Assembly: GCA_035286785.1 (NCBI GenBank)
Contig: DATECS010000025.1
Span: forward strand, 1 to 20,497
Length of the DNA stretch: 20,497 nt
Source of the DNA: UBA11386 sp035286785
GTDB lineage: Bacteria; Planctomycetota; Planctomycetia; Pirellulales; Thermoguttaceae
Reading direction: 5' to 3'
Positions 1 to 7,708 of this stretch are shown piece after piece (the stretch's first letter is position 1; every line of letters begins with the position of its first letter). The notes under the pieces are model-generated. The model was not told the origin of the DNA and did no database searches. It saw only the letters and a list, made by a program, of their open reading frames with translations. The translations under genes were made by a program, and so were the position numbers.

Positions 1-712
1 GCGCGAGGTCCGCAAGCTGCTGGCCGAAAAGGGTTGGGATCGCGTGGTCGCGTTCCAGACACGCAACCCCTTGCACCGGGCCCATGAATACGCCCTGGTC
101 TATGGGCTGGAGACGCTCTTGCGCGCCGGGCACAACGCGGGCGCGTGCCTCAACCCGTTGATCGGCGAGACCAAGGGCGACGACGTGCAGGCCGACGTGC
201 GGATGCACACCTACGAGACGCTGATCACGGACCGCGCGCTGGGCTCGGGCGACAGCGACGCGGCGCTGTGGGGACCGCGCGGCGAGGCCGTGCCCGACCG
301 GGTGATCCTCCTTGGCTTGGACATCAAAATGTTCTACGGCGGGCCGGCGGAGGCGGTGATGCATGCCATTTATCGCCAGAACTTCGGTTTCTCCGACATC
401 ATCATCGGACGCAAGCACGCCGACGCCCCGTATCACGACGGCACGGCGATCTGGGGCGATTTCGACGCCCAGGATGTTTTTGACCATCTGGGTGGGCACC
501 TGGCCATTAAACCGCTTCGGGTCGGGTTCGCCGCGTATTACGAATCGATGGGCCGCGTCGATCTGATGGAGAACCATCCGGACGAGAAGCCTGTCTTTAT
601 TTCGGGCAAGCAAGTTCGGGCCACCCTCGTGTCCGGCCAACAGGTGGACCCGCGGATCATGCGGCCCAGCACGTCGAAAATCCTCGCCGAAGCCATGGCC
701 GGCAAGGCGTGA
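1..712 (+). CDS. sat: Sulfate adenylyltransferase (ATP sulfurylase), C-terminal part, 5' truncated by window edge
   Basis: Makes adenosine 5'-phosphosulfate and pyrophosphate from ATP and sulfate, the first step of sulfate activation, in the cytoplasm. The frame is open from base 2 to the TGA at 710-712, so about 236 residues are present and the N-terminal domain lies outside. The catalytic-core signature QTRNPLHRAH is at bases 56-85 and combines the QxRNP loop with the HxxH nucleotide-binding motif. It is followed by NPLIGETKGDD and, near the end, by SGKQVRATL and MRPSTSKILAEA, which are typical of the family C-terminus. No APS-kinase domain follows, so this is the stand-alone enzyme. The usual GRDHAG-like segment reads GRKHADAP here. 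The next gene, metG, is unrelated and separated by a repeat. The family call is secure; whether it acts in assimilation or dissimilation cannot be told. Confidence 0.95.
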   Translation, partial: REVRKLLAEKGWDRVVAFQTRNPLHRAHEYALVYGLETLLRAGHNAGACLNPLIGETKGDDVQADVRMHTYETLITDRALGSGDSDAALWGPRGEAVPDRVILLGLDIKMFYGGPAEAVMHAIYRQNFGFSDIIIGRKHADAPYHDGTAIWGDFDAQDVFDHLGGHLAIKPLRVGFAAYYESMGRVDLMENHPDEKPVFISGKQVRATLVSGQQVDPRIMRPSTSKILAEAMAGKA

Positions 713-740
713 GTTTGAAACCGCGGATGAACGCGGATCC

Positions 741-802
741 GTAGGCCGGGTCGTGACCCGGCATGAACCGGGGATTGAACGCCGGGTCACGACCCGGCCT
801 AC
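741..802. repeat. Inverted pair of a 22-nt palindromic repeat (family A)
   Basis: A 22-nt unit at 741-762 begins GTAGGCCGGGTC and folds on itself through GCCGGGTC/GACCCGGC. Its exact reverse complement is at 781-802, so the pair can form a 22-bp stem with an 18-nt loop. The same unit recurs at 16679-16795. This is the form of a REP doublet lying between sat and metG. Confidence 0.85.
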
Positions 803-835
803 ATCCGTGGTATAGAAAGAGCGTCGGAGTGGAAA

Positions 836-2887
836 ATGAAGCAGCGACGGATTCTTGTCACCAGCGCGTTGCCTTATGCCAACGGCCACATTCATATCGG
901 CCATCTGGTCGAGTACTTGCAGACCGACATGTGGGTGCGGTTTCAGAAGCTTCGCGGCCATCGGTGCATTTACCTTTGCGCCGACGACACTCACGGCACG
1001 GCCATTATGATGAGCGCGGCCCAGCAGGGGACGAGCGAGGCGGCATTCATTGCCCGGATGCGGGAGGCCCACGTCCGTGACTTCGCTGGTTTTCATATCG
1101 AGTTCGACCACTACGGCAGCACGAACAGTCCGGAGAACCGCGCGCAATGCGCGGAGATTTGGGCCGCGATTCGGAAGGCGGGCCTCGTGGTCGAGAAGGA
1201 AGTGACCCAACTGTACGACGCCCAGGCCGGCACGTTTCTGGCCGACCGGCAGGTGAAGGGCACGTGTCCCCAGTGCCGCGCGCCGGGCCAATACGGTGAC
1301 AATTGCGACAAGTGCGGCGCGACCTACGGCCCGAGCGACTTGATCGATCCGGTGAGCGCGTTCACCGGCGCGACGCCCGAGGTCCGAAGCGCCCGACATC
1401 TGTTCATCCAGATCGAGCGGCTCCACGAATTCCTGGCCGAGTGGACGCAGTCGGGCGACCATCTCCAGACGGAGGTGGCCAACTATTTGGCGGGCCACTT
1501 CCTGCACGAACCGCTGAGGGACTGGGACATTTCGCGGCCGGCGCCCTACTTCGGGTTCGAGATTCCCGACTCGCCGGGCAACTACTGGTACGTCTGGTTC
1601 GACGCGCCGATCGGCTACATGGCCTCGACCCGGCAGTGGTGCGACCGACACGGAGAGAAGTTCGACGATTGGTGGCGCGACGAGCGGACCGAAATCCATC
1701 ATTTCATCGGCAAGGACATCACCTATTTCCACACGCTCTTCTGGCCGGCCATGTTGAAGACGGCCGGGTTCACGCTGCCGACGAAGGTCCACATCCACGG
1801 ATTTCTGACCGTCGGCGGCGAGAAGATGTCGAAGAGCAAGGGCACCTTCATTCGCGCGGCGACCTATTTGGAACATCTCGATCCGTCGTACCTGCGCTAT
1901 TACTACGCCTCGAAGCTCGGCCCCCGGGTGGACGATCTCGATCTGAACCTCGACGAGTTTCTCACGAAGGTCAACTCCGATCTGGTGGGCAAGGTGGTCA
2001 ATCTGGCCAGCCGCACGGCGAAGTTCGTCGAAAAAACGGGTTTGTCCGGCACCTATCCCGACGACGGCGGGCTGTTTCGCCAGGCGGCTGACGAGGGCCG
2101 CGCGATCGCCGAGTCGTACGAACAGGGCGACACCAACCGCGCCATGCGCCAGATCATGGCCATTGCCGATCGAGCCAACCAGTTCATCGAGCACGCCCAG
2201 CCGTGGACGCTGGCCAAGGATCCGGCCAAGGCCCGGCAGTTGCAGGACATTTGCACGATTGGGTTGAACCTCTTTCGGCAGATCGCCGTATACATGGCGC
2301 CCGTGCTGCCGCGATTGGCCCAACAGACGGGCGAACTGCTCGGCCGGCCGATCCAGCACTGGGACGAGTCGCGGACGCCGCTGGTGGGCACGGCGGTCAA
2401 CAAGTTTACGCACATGATGACCCGAGTGGATAAGAAACAGGTGGATGCTATGATCGAAGCGAGTCGAGAATCGCAGGCCGAAGTCGCGCCGAGTACGGCT
2501 GGAGAGAGTGCCTTATCGGGCGACAGTCCCCAGCCGCTGGCCGACGAACCGTTGGCCGACGTTTGTTCGTATGACGATTTTCTGAAGGTCGATTTGCGGG
2601 TCGCGCGAGTCGTCGAGGCCGAGCACGTGCCCGGCGCCGACAAGCTGCTGCACCTGACGTTGAGCCTCGGCGGCGACAAGCGGCTGAACGTCTTCGCGGG
2701 CATCAAGGCGGCCTATGAGCCCGAGAAACTGGTCGGCCGGTTGGTGCTGTGCGTGGCCAATCTGGCGCCGCGCAAGATGAAGTTCGGCGTGAGCGAAGGC
2801 ATGATCCTGGCCTCGGGGAGCGGCGGCAAGGATATTTATTTGTTTTCGCCCGACGAAGGGGCGCAGCCGGGCCAGCGGGTGCATTGA
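836..2887 (+). CDS. metG: Methionyl-tRNA synthetase with C-terminal tRNA-binding domain
   Basis: Charges tRNA-Met with methionine in the cytoplasm; an essential class I synthetase. The 683-residue protein has the HIGH signature at residues 20-23 in ALPYANGHIHIGH, a zinc knuckle C144-x2-C147...C157-x2-C160, and KMSKS at 330-334. From about 577 to the end is an EMAP/Trbp111-type OB fold (DFLKVDLRVARVV, then APRKMKFGVSEGM), fused in cis as in E. coli MetG. An Ala/Ser/Pro-rich linker at about 545-575 joins this domain to the anticodon-binding helices. Length is normal for the long form. The ATG is preceded by GGAG eight bases upstream, and the Met-Lys-Gln start leads straight into the first beta strand. 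The gene stands alone between two repeat pairs and no frameshift is visible. Confidence 0.98.
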   Translation: MKQRRILVTSALPYANGHIHIGHLVEYLQTDMWVRFQKLRGHRCIYLCADDTHGTAIMMSAAQQGTSEAAFIARMREAHVRDFAGFHIEFDHYGSTNSPENRAQCAEIWAAIRKAGLVVEKEVTQLYDAQAGTFLADRQVKGTCPQCRAPGQYGDNCDKCGATYGPSDLIDPVSAFTGATPEVRSARHLFIQIERLHEFLAEWTQSGDHLQTEVANYLAGHFLHEPLRDWDISRPAPYFGFEIPDSPGNYWYVWFDAPIGYMASTRQWCDRHGEKFDDWWRDERTEIHHFIGKDITYFHTLFWPAMLKTAGFTLPTKVHIHGFLTVGGEKMSKSKGTFIRAATYLEHLDPSYLRYYYASKLGPRVDDLDLNLDEFLTKVNSDLVGKVVNLASRTAKFVEKTGLSGTYPDDGGLFRQAADEGRAIAESYEQGDTNRAMRQIMAIADRANQFIEHAQPWTLAKDPAKARQLQDICTIGLNLFRQIAVYMAPVLPRLAQQTGELLGRPIQHWDESRTPLVGTAVNKFTHMMTRVDKKQVDAMIEASRESQAEVAPSTAGESALSGDSPQPLADEPLADVCSYDDFLKVDLRVARVVEAEHVPGADKLLHLTLSLGGDKRLNVFAGIKAAYEPEKLVGRLVLCVANLAPRKMKFGVSEGMILASGSGGKDIYLFSPDEGAQPGQRVH

Positions 2888-2902
2888 GAATGTTATGAAA
2901 AT

Positions 2903-2974
2903 CCGAGCCGCGACCGTGAGGGAGCGGTGACACACCCTGCGAGCCACCACCGCTCCCTTACGGTCGCGGCTCGG
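2903..2974. repeat. Inverted pair of a 26-nt repeat (family B)
   Basis: The arms at 2903-2928 and 2949-2974 contain GAGCCGCGACCGT and its complement ACGGTCGCGGCTC and match with one mismatch. The spacer is about 20 nt. The same pair, with similar spacing, is found at 10171-10242 in front of ilvB. It lies just downstream of metG and could act as a stem-loop at the mRNA end, but no T-tract follows. Confidence 0.85.
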
Positions 2975-2997
2975 TTCATTATGGAGAACCTCCCTTC

Positions 2998-3924
2998 GTG
3001 AACTCGGCCTTTCGGATACTCGTGTTTCTATCGGTCGTTCTCGCGTCCGCTTACGCGGCGGCCGAGTCGCGGGTCGTGCTGCGTCAGGCCCAGGGCGACA
3101 AGACGCTCGCGCCGCGATTTTATCACGTCACCCCAGAAGCCTTGCCAGCGGCCACGGCCTGGTTTCCCACGCAAGGCGACTCCTTCGAACTGTTGCCGAA
3201 TGGGTTCCGCGACCGATTCGGCTGGTCGTTCGTGCCGCCGCGGCCGGTCGTCGTTTATGACTACGCCGAAGTGCCCGTCGCGCTCCGCGAGGCGTTGTCG
3301 CTGGCCGTTCGCACGGTCGCCGCGTCGGAACTGATGGGCAAGCCCTACGACAAAACTCGCGTGAAAAAGAAGGAAGAGTACGTCAAGATCCCCGCGCCGA
3401 CGATCAAGAACCTTGGCCGCACGAAACGACGCCGCGTGCTGGCCACGGAGGAGGAGTATCGCGTCCAGGCCGTGTTGGACGGCGAGCCCGAGATCGCCGT
3501 CGCGCACATGCCTTTTCTCAAAGAGCGCAACCGGCAGGGGCGGGGGCTGATCATGCTGGTCGTCGACGCCCGTCTGCCGACGCGCGGCCGCGCGTGGTAC
3601 AAGGTGCCCAAGGTGCTCGACGTTTCGACCGGCTATCACGCGATCATGGCGATTCGCGCGGTGGCCGAGGTGCGGGTCGAACGCACCGGCGACGAGCTTC
3701 GGTTGGCCACGCCCGAGGTTTTGCGGCTCGACGTGCGGCTCGAAAAACTCGAACTGTCGAACGACCTGCTCGACGCGGCGCGGCGGCAAGTTCGCCATTT
3801 TTTGAACGAAGAAGCGAAGCGCAAACACGACCGCATTCGCGCCCAGGCCAACAAGGCGATCGCCAAGGCGGTGGACGACCAGAAGTTTCGCGTGCCGATG
3901 CTGCGGTGGCTCGTGCCGTTGTGA
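2998..3924 (+). CDS. Secreted protein of unknown function, 308 aa
   Basis: I do not recognise this family. The protein begins with a convincing Sec signal peptide, a short N-region with Arg6 and then a hydrophobic stretch (ILVFLSVVLASAYAAAES), so the mature protein starts near residue 23 and is probably periplasmic. The rest is soluble, with a basic patch around residues 115-145 (RVKKKEEYVK, TKRRR) and a charged helical C-terminus containing NKAIAKAVDD. No cysteine pairs, metal motif or further membrane segment are seen. The start is GTG at 2998, with GGAG at 2983-2986; an ATG at 2981 in another frame opens only a six-codon frame whose TGA overlaps this GTG. The gene is monocistronic and convergent with the chorismate mutase gene. 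Confidence 0.8.
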   Translation: MNSAFRILVFLSVVLASAYAAAESRVVLRQAQGDKTLAPRFYHVTPEALPAATAWFPTQGDSFELLPNGFRDRFGWSFVPPRPVVVYDYAEVPVALREALSLAVRTVAASELMGKPYDKTRVKKKEEYVKIPAPTIKNLGRTKRRRVLATEEEYRVQAVLDGEPEIAVAHMPFLKERNRQGRGLIMLVVDARLPTRGRAWYKVPKVLDVSTGYHAIMAIRAVAEVRVERTGDELRLATPEVLRLDVRLEKLELSNDLLDAARRQVRHFLNEEAKRKHDRIRAQANKAIAKAVDDQKFRVPMLRWLVPL

Positions 3925-3944
3925 ACCAAACCGCGTGCTCTTCT

Positions 3945-4076
3945 CACCACGGAGACTCGGAGAGCATGGAAGTTATGATTGCCTGGCACCCGGCTTCTAA
4001 ACCTCCGACATGGCCACGCAAGCGAGGCCATGCCACCTAACGAACCACCTCTCCGTGCCCTCCGTGTCTCCGTGGT
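3945..4076. repeat. Long inverted repeat with internal hairpin between convergent genes
   Basis: Left arm CACCACGGAGACTCGGAGAG at 3945-3964 is partly complementary to 4049-4076, which contains CTCTCCGTG and TCTCCGTGGT. A related CACGGAGGCACGGAGG stretch is at 4634-4653. Between the arms is a 7-bp hairpin, CATGGCC (4009-4015) with GGCCATG (4026-4032). The element fills the gap between a plus-strand and a minus-strand gene that converge. Confidence 0.6.
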
Positions 4077-4080
4077 CTGT

Positions 4081-4539
4081 CTAGCGTCCGCGGCTCGGCT
4101 TGGCCGATTCGTTCAGGTGCGAGTCGATCCACTGTTCCAACTCGCTCCAATCGACCGGGGGCAGGGCGCTCAGATCGGGCCGCAATCGGGCCGCCTCCTT
4201 GATGTAGACGTGCGTGATTTCGTCGGCCGCTTTTTCCGTGTTCCAGTGGACCAGGACGCGAATGCACCGCAACAGCGAACCCGGCACGCCGATCTCGTAG
4301 CTGCACATCAGGGCCGTGTTCATCCAGCCCAACTGGCGCGCGGCCAGGGCGGGGAACTCGGCGTCGAGGTCGCGCGTCACGGTGAAGATCGCGCTGGCCA
4401 CGTCGCCCGGCTCGATCCCGTTCTGGCGGATCAGCAGGGCCAAGAGTTGCCGGGCCGCGCGAAGGATGTCCTCGCTTGTGTTTGAATCGGCCGTGGTCGC
4501 GCCGCGCACCCCGCGGCAGAGTTTCACGCCGGACGCCAT
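4081..4539 (-). CDS. aroH: Monofunctional chorismate mutase, AroH type
   Basis: Converts chorismate to prephenate, the branch point towards phenylalanine and tyrosine, in the cytoplasm; family members are trimers with active sites between subunits. The 152-residue product aligns over its length with the Bacillus subtilis AroH fold. The catalytic residues known there have counterparts: Arg12 in RGVRGATT (R7), Phe62 (F57), Cys79 and Glu82 in MCSYEIG (C75, E78), Arg94 in CIRV (R90) and Tyr112 in HVYIKEA (Y108). PDLS follows as in the family, and the C-terminus is about 25 residues longer than the Bacillus protein. I chose the ATG at 4539 because GGGAGA lies seven bases upstream and the fold starts at once; the frame is open further upstream without family similarity. 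It stands alone. Confidence 0.93.
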   Translation of the reverse strand: MASGVKLCRGVRGATTADSNTSEDILRAARQLLALLIRQNGIEPGDVASAIFTVTRDLDAEFPALAARQLGWMNTALMCSYEIGVPGSLLRCIRVLVHWNTEKAADEITHVYIKEAARLRPDLSALPPVDWSELEQWIDSHLNESAKPSRGR

Positions 4540-4671
4540 GATGTTTCTCCCGATACGGGTCGTTTCCAAGAGGCGATGGCCCCCGACCAGTTTACCCGGT
4601 CGAGCCGTGGCGTGCCAGCCCGCCAATTTATTTACCACGGAGGCACGGAGGACACGTAGACGGAGAACATG

Positions 4672-5697
4672 TCATTCGTCCAAACTGAACGGCGAGACGC
4701 CTTCTTCCGCCGGTTCGCGGAGCGGTTTGCCGCCGGCGCGGATCATGGCGTGGCCGCAGGCTCGCAGCACGTGAAGGCTCGCCGTCAAAACGACCGCTAG
4801 TCCGGCGAAGTGAAGGAAAATAGCCGCGACCGCTTCGCCCGGCATGCGATTGCCGCCGGTCGCTAGGGTGATGAACAAGAAGACGAACACGGTCAAGGCC
4901 GACACGCCCAGCCAAGCGCCGATCATGGCGAAGCAGCCGAGGGCCTTGTCCCGCGCGAGGAAACAGGCCCGCAACGCAGGCCCGGCCCAGACGGCGCAGT
5001 AGAGAAGGAACAGTCCACACATGGATGCCACGCCGGCCCACAATTCCGCTTGGGCCTCGGCGGGGCGCATTCGGGATGGCGCAAGGGCCGGGCTTGCCAA
5101 CTGAACCAGCGACAACGCCACGCCCAGCATAAGCATGAGACCCAAAATGTGCGCCAAGCCGAACTGGCGCGTCTTGATCGCCGAGTGTTGTTCGACTTCA
5201 TCGATCGGCACGATCCGCCAACCGCTGATGACCCGTCGAAACCAGAGCGGCGTCTGCGTGAGTAGGAAGATCAGCGGGATCAGCAGCAAACTGGCCGCCA
5301 TGCTCGCCATGTCGCGCGGAGGGGGTAAGTTTCCGACGGCAGCGAATATCCCGAAGATGACGGAAAAGTACAACCCCAGCACCGTGAGCAATATCAGCCC
5401 CCAGCGGTTCCACAGGCGAAACGGCCCCAGCGCGGCCCAAATGGCCAGAAACGTTCCCTGGCCGGCCAATGCTCCGCTAAACAAGGTGGCAAAGACCCAC
5501 GGATCGTGACCTGCCGTGTTTACCAAGAGCACGGGCCCCAGAAAATCGACGAACCCATAAAACAGAAGGAGAACCATGAACCGCCCGCGCGGAAGCGGCT
5601 CGGCCGCCCGCGGCGCCGGCACGGTGCGCGACAAGACCGTTTCGCAAACCGTCTCGTCGTTCGGCGACTCCTCGGGCCGAGGTGGCGATGGTTCCAT
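4672..5697 (-). CDS. Multi-pass membrane protein of unknown function, 341 aa
   Basis: I cannot assign a family. After a polar, proline-rich cytoplasmic N-terminus of about 40 residues there are about eight hydrophobic segments: roughly 41-60, 66-90, 100-120, 130-150, 178-200, 220-245, 255-278 and 288-312. A charged loop after the fourth contains WFRRVISGWRIVPIDEVEQ, and a short acidic tail ends the protein. No transporter or enzyme signature is visible. The start is ATG at 5697 with a strong GGAGG seven bases upstream; a TTG one codon earlier is less likely. It lies upstream of aroH on the same strand with a 132-nt gap, too loose to imply a shared role. Confidence 0.8.
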   Translation of the reverse strand: MEPSPPRPEESPNDETVCETVLSRTVPAPRAAEPLPRGRFMVLLLFYGFVDFLGPVLLVNTAGHDPWVFATLFSGALAGQGTFLAIWAALGPFRLWNRWGLILLTVLGLYFSVIFGIFAAVGNLPPPRDMASMAASLLLIPLIFLLTQTPLWFRRVISGWRIVPIDEVEQHSAIKTRQFGLAHILGLMLMLGVALSLVQLASPALAPSRMRPAEAQAELWAGVASMCGLFLLYCAVWAGPALRACFLARDKALGCFAMIGAWLGVSALTVFVFLFITLATGGNRMPGEAVAAIFLHFAGLAVVLTASLHVLRACGHAMIRAGGKPLREPAEEGVSPFSLDE

Positions 5698-5722
5698 CAA
5701 GATGCCTCCAGGGTCTTGGCTT

Positions 5723-5815
5723 ACGTATTCCTCACTCTCCGCGTGAGGTCGGGTATCAATGCGCGACGTAGTACATGGTTCTTACCTACCCTCGCGCGGA
5801 GCGCGAGGAATACGT
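5723..5815. repeat. Inverted pair of palindromic repeat (family C), copy 1
   Basis: Left unit at 5723-5755 contains GTATTCCTCAC and CCGCGTGAGG; right unit at 5787-5815 contains CCTCGCGC and GCGCGAGGAATACGT, its approximate reverse complement. Each unit is itself a small hairpin (CCTCAC...GTGAGG). A second copy of the pair is at 6595-6670, on the other side of the DUF1080 gene. Confidence 0.8.
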
Positions 5816-5816
5816 T

Positions 5817-5834
5817 GGTGCGTCCAGACGCACC
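5817..5834. repeat. Short palindrome, 8-bp stem
   Basis: GGTGCGTC and GACGCACC separated by CA form a compact hairpin directly next to the family C pair, 28 bases beyond the stop codon of the DUF1080 gene. No T-tract is present, so I do not call it a terminator. Confidence 0.6.
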
Positions 5835-5861
5835 CTACAATCTACAATCCATGACGGCGTC

Positions 5862-6539
5862 CTACCGCACGGGCGTCAACTTGACATTGCGGAACTGAAT
5901 CGGCGCCCCTTCCGATTGCAGGGCGATGCCCCCTTGGGTCGCGTTGACGTTCGTGGCCCGGTTGACGAGCGTGCCGTTGACCTTCACGGTGATCGTGTCG
6001 CCGCGACAGATGACTTCCATGTGGTTCCATTCGCCGGTCGGCTTCTCGGAGTCGTCAGTCAGATTTTTATAAATGCGGCCTTCTTCTTTCCGTTGTGCTT
6101 CGTTTTCGACGTCCAGTTCGGTGCCCCCGATGTCGATCAGGTCGCCCGCGTTGCCCGCCATGAGCTGGACTTCGACCGACTTGCACCAGATGCCGCGAGC
6201 TCTGGGCGTGGAGCAGTGGACCAAAAGCCCGCTGTTGCCCGGCGTCCCGCCCGACCATCGCCAGTCGAGTTCGATCTTATAGTCCTTGAAGTCCTTCTTC
6301 GTCGTAACGATATATCCGATCGGCTCTCCCTTGCACGAAAGCACCCCGTCCTCGACCGACCAAACTTCTTCCATTTTCACGCCCGGCTTATTCAGGTCGT
6401 ACGACCAGCCGGCGAGGTCTTTGCCGTTGAACAACATGACGGATTGGTCATTCTTGTTCGTCGCTTCCGCGCCGCGGCAAGCAATCAACGGACCGGCGGT
6501 CAGCATTACCATCATGTTGAGAAGAAGAATTCGTCGCAT
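5862..6539 (-). CDS. Secreted DUF1080 (3-keto-disaccharide hydrolase-like) domain protein
   Basis: The domain is a concanavalin-like jelly-roll common in planctomycetes and Bacteroidota. It is named after members that hydrolyse 3-keto-disaccharides, though many act only as carbohydrate-binding or hydrolytic parts of degradation systems. Family hallmarks are LFNGKDLAGW near the mature start, WSVEDGVL, DYKIELDWRW, GNSGLLVHC, VEVQLM, EWNHMEV and, at the end, GGIALQSEGAPIQFRNVKL. A signal peptide (MRRILLLNMMVMLTAGPLIA, with a Cys nearby) marks it as exported. The start at 6539 has a weak GAG upstream; an ATG at 6551 (four residues longer) has no Shine-Dalgarno sequence and remains possible. It is a single gene flanked on both sides by family C repeats. 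The enzymatic substrate is unknown. Confidence 0.9.
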   Translation of the reverse strand: MRRILLLNMMVMLTAGPLIACRGAEATNKNDQSVMLFNGKDLAGWSYDLNKPGVKMEEVWSVEDGVLSCKGEPIGYIVTTKKDFKDYKIELDWRWSGGTPGNSGLLVHCSTPRARGIWCKSVEVQLMAGNAGDLIDIGGTELDVENEAQRKEEGRIYKNLTDDSEKPTGEWNHMEVICRGDTITVKVNGTLVNRATNVNATQGGIALQSEGAPIQFRNVKLTPVR

Positions 6540-6594
6540 GGCAAATCTCATTGGTGATGGGATTGTAAAATGGGTACGTTTGGGCGCACCGATG

Positions 6595-6670
6595 TACTCC
6601 TCACGCTCCGCGTGAGGTCTCTATAAAAATTGCATTGGGACTACCCTCACGCGGAGCGTGAGGAATACGT
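6595..6670. repeat. Inverted pair of palindromic repeat (family C), copy 2
   Basis: Units at 6595-6620 (TACTCCTCACGCTCCGCGTG and following) and 6642-6670 (CCTCACGCGGAGCGTGAGG) are near-perfect reverse complements with a 21-nt A/T-rich spacer. Same family as 5723-5815. Confidence 0.8.
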
Positions 6671-6673
6671 CGC

Positions 6674-7651
6674 TCACGCATGATTCGGCGTCGGCGGGCG
6701 GTAATGACGCATGTCGATCGCGCGGAACCACTCGATCGTCCTCTGCAACCCTTCGCCGAGCGGCACCGTCGGTCCCCAGCCCAGCCGCGTGCGGGCCAGC
6801 GTGATGTCCGGCTGGCGCTGCGTCGGATCGTCGGCCGGCAACGGACGATAGACCAGCTTCGATTTCGAGCCCGTCAGCTCCATCACCAACTCGGCCAATT
6901 CGAGCATCGAGAACTCGCCCGGGTTGCCGAGATTGACCGGCCCGATGAATTCGTCCGGCCCGTTCATCATGCGGATCATGCCTTCGATCAGATCGTCGCG
7001 GTAGCAGAACGAACGGGTCTGCTGCCCGTCGCCGAAAATCGTGACGTCTTGTCCGGCCAGCGCCTGGCAAATAAAATTCGACACGACCCGGCCGTCGAAC
7101 GGATGCATTCGCGGCCCGTAGGTGTTGAAGATCCGCACGATGCGGATGTTCACGCCGTTCGTGCGGTGATAGTCCATGAACAGCGTCTCAGCGGCCCGTT
7201 TGCCCTCGTCGTAGCATGCACGGGGCCCGAGCGTGTTGACCGCCCCGCGATAGGTCTCGGGCTGGGGATGCACCTCGGGATCGCCGTACACTTCGCTGGT
7301 CGAGGCTTGGAGTACCTTAGCCCTGCACCGCCGCGCCATGCCCAGCACGTTGATCGCCCCGAGCACGGACGTCTTGAGCGTCTTGATCGGGTTGTACTGA
7401 TAATGGCCCGGGGCGGCGGGACACGCCAGGTTATAGATCTCGTCCACTTCGAGCAGAACGGGCATCGTGACGTCGTGGCGGATCAACTCGAAATTGGGCC
7501 GATTGAGTAGATGCGCGATATTCGACTTCTGGCTCGTGAAGAAATTGTCGAGGCAAATGACGTCGTGCCCCTCGTCGACGAGCCGCTCGCACAGGTGCGA
7601 CCCCAAAAACCCGGCCCCCCCGGTGACCAGAATCCGTTTCAACGTGGACAC
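6674..7651 (-). CDS. UDP-glucuronate decarboxylase (UDP-xylose synthase), extended SDR family
   Basis: Oxidises UDP-glucuronate at C4 with NAD, decarboxylates it and reduces the product to UDP-xylose, a precursor for surface polysaccharides; cytoplasmic. The 325-residue protein shows the Rossmann motif GGAGFLG (G11-x2-G14-x2-G17), the catalytic STSEVYGDP (S119, E120) and YDEGK (Tyr147, Lys151). It also has the stretch CPAAPGHYQYNPIKT, where the decarboxylases usually carry CPASPxHYQ, and this separates them from epimerases and dehydratases. Later motifs RIFNTYGPRM and DGQQTRSFCYRDD fit as well. The start is GTG at 7651 with AAAGGAG six bases upstream. A 64-residue gene ends 57 nt upstream and may share its transcript. 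The symbol uxs is used for such enzymes, but no bacterial symbol is settled. Confidence 0.93.
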   Translation of the reverse strand: MSTLKRILVTGGAGFLGSHLCERLVDEGHDVICLDNFFTSQKSNIAHLLNRPNFELIRHDVTMPVLLEVDEIYNLACPAAPGHYQYNPIKTLKTSVLGAINVLGMARRCRAKVLQASTSEVYGDPEVHPQPETYRGAVNTLGPRACYDEGKRAAETLFMDYHRTNGVNIRIVRIFNTYGPRMHPFDGRVVSNFICQALAGQDVTIFGDGQQTRSFCYRDDLIEGMIRMMNGPDEFIGPVNLGNPGEFSMLELAELVMELTGSKSKLVYRPLPADDPTQRQPDITLARTRLGWGPTVPLGEGLQRTIEWFRAIDMRHYRPPTPNHA

Positions 7652-7708
7652 GGCAACTCCTTTCGTTTTTAGAATCGCGGATGCGGGCTCCTTCGCGTTT
7701 CTGGAAAT

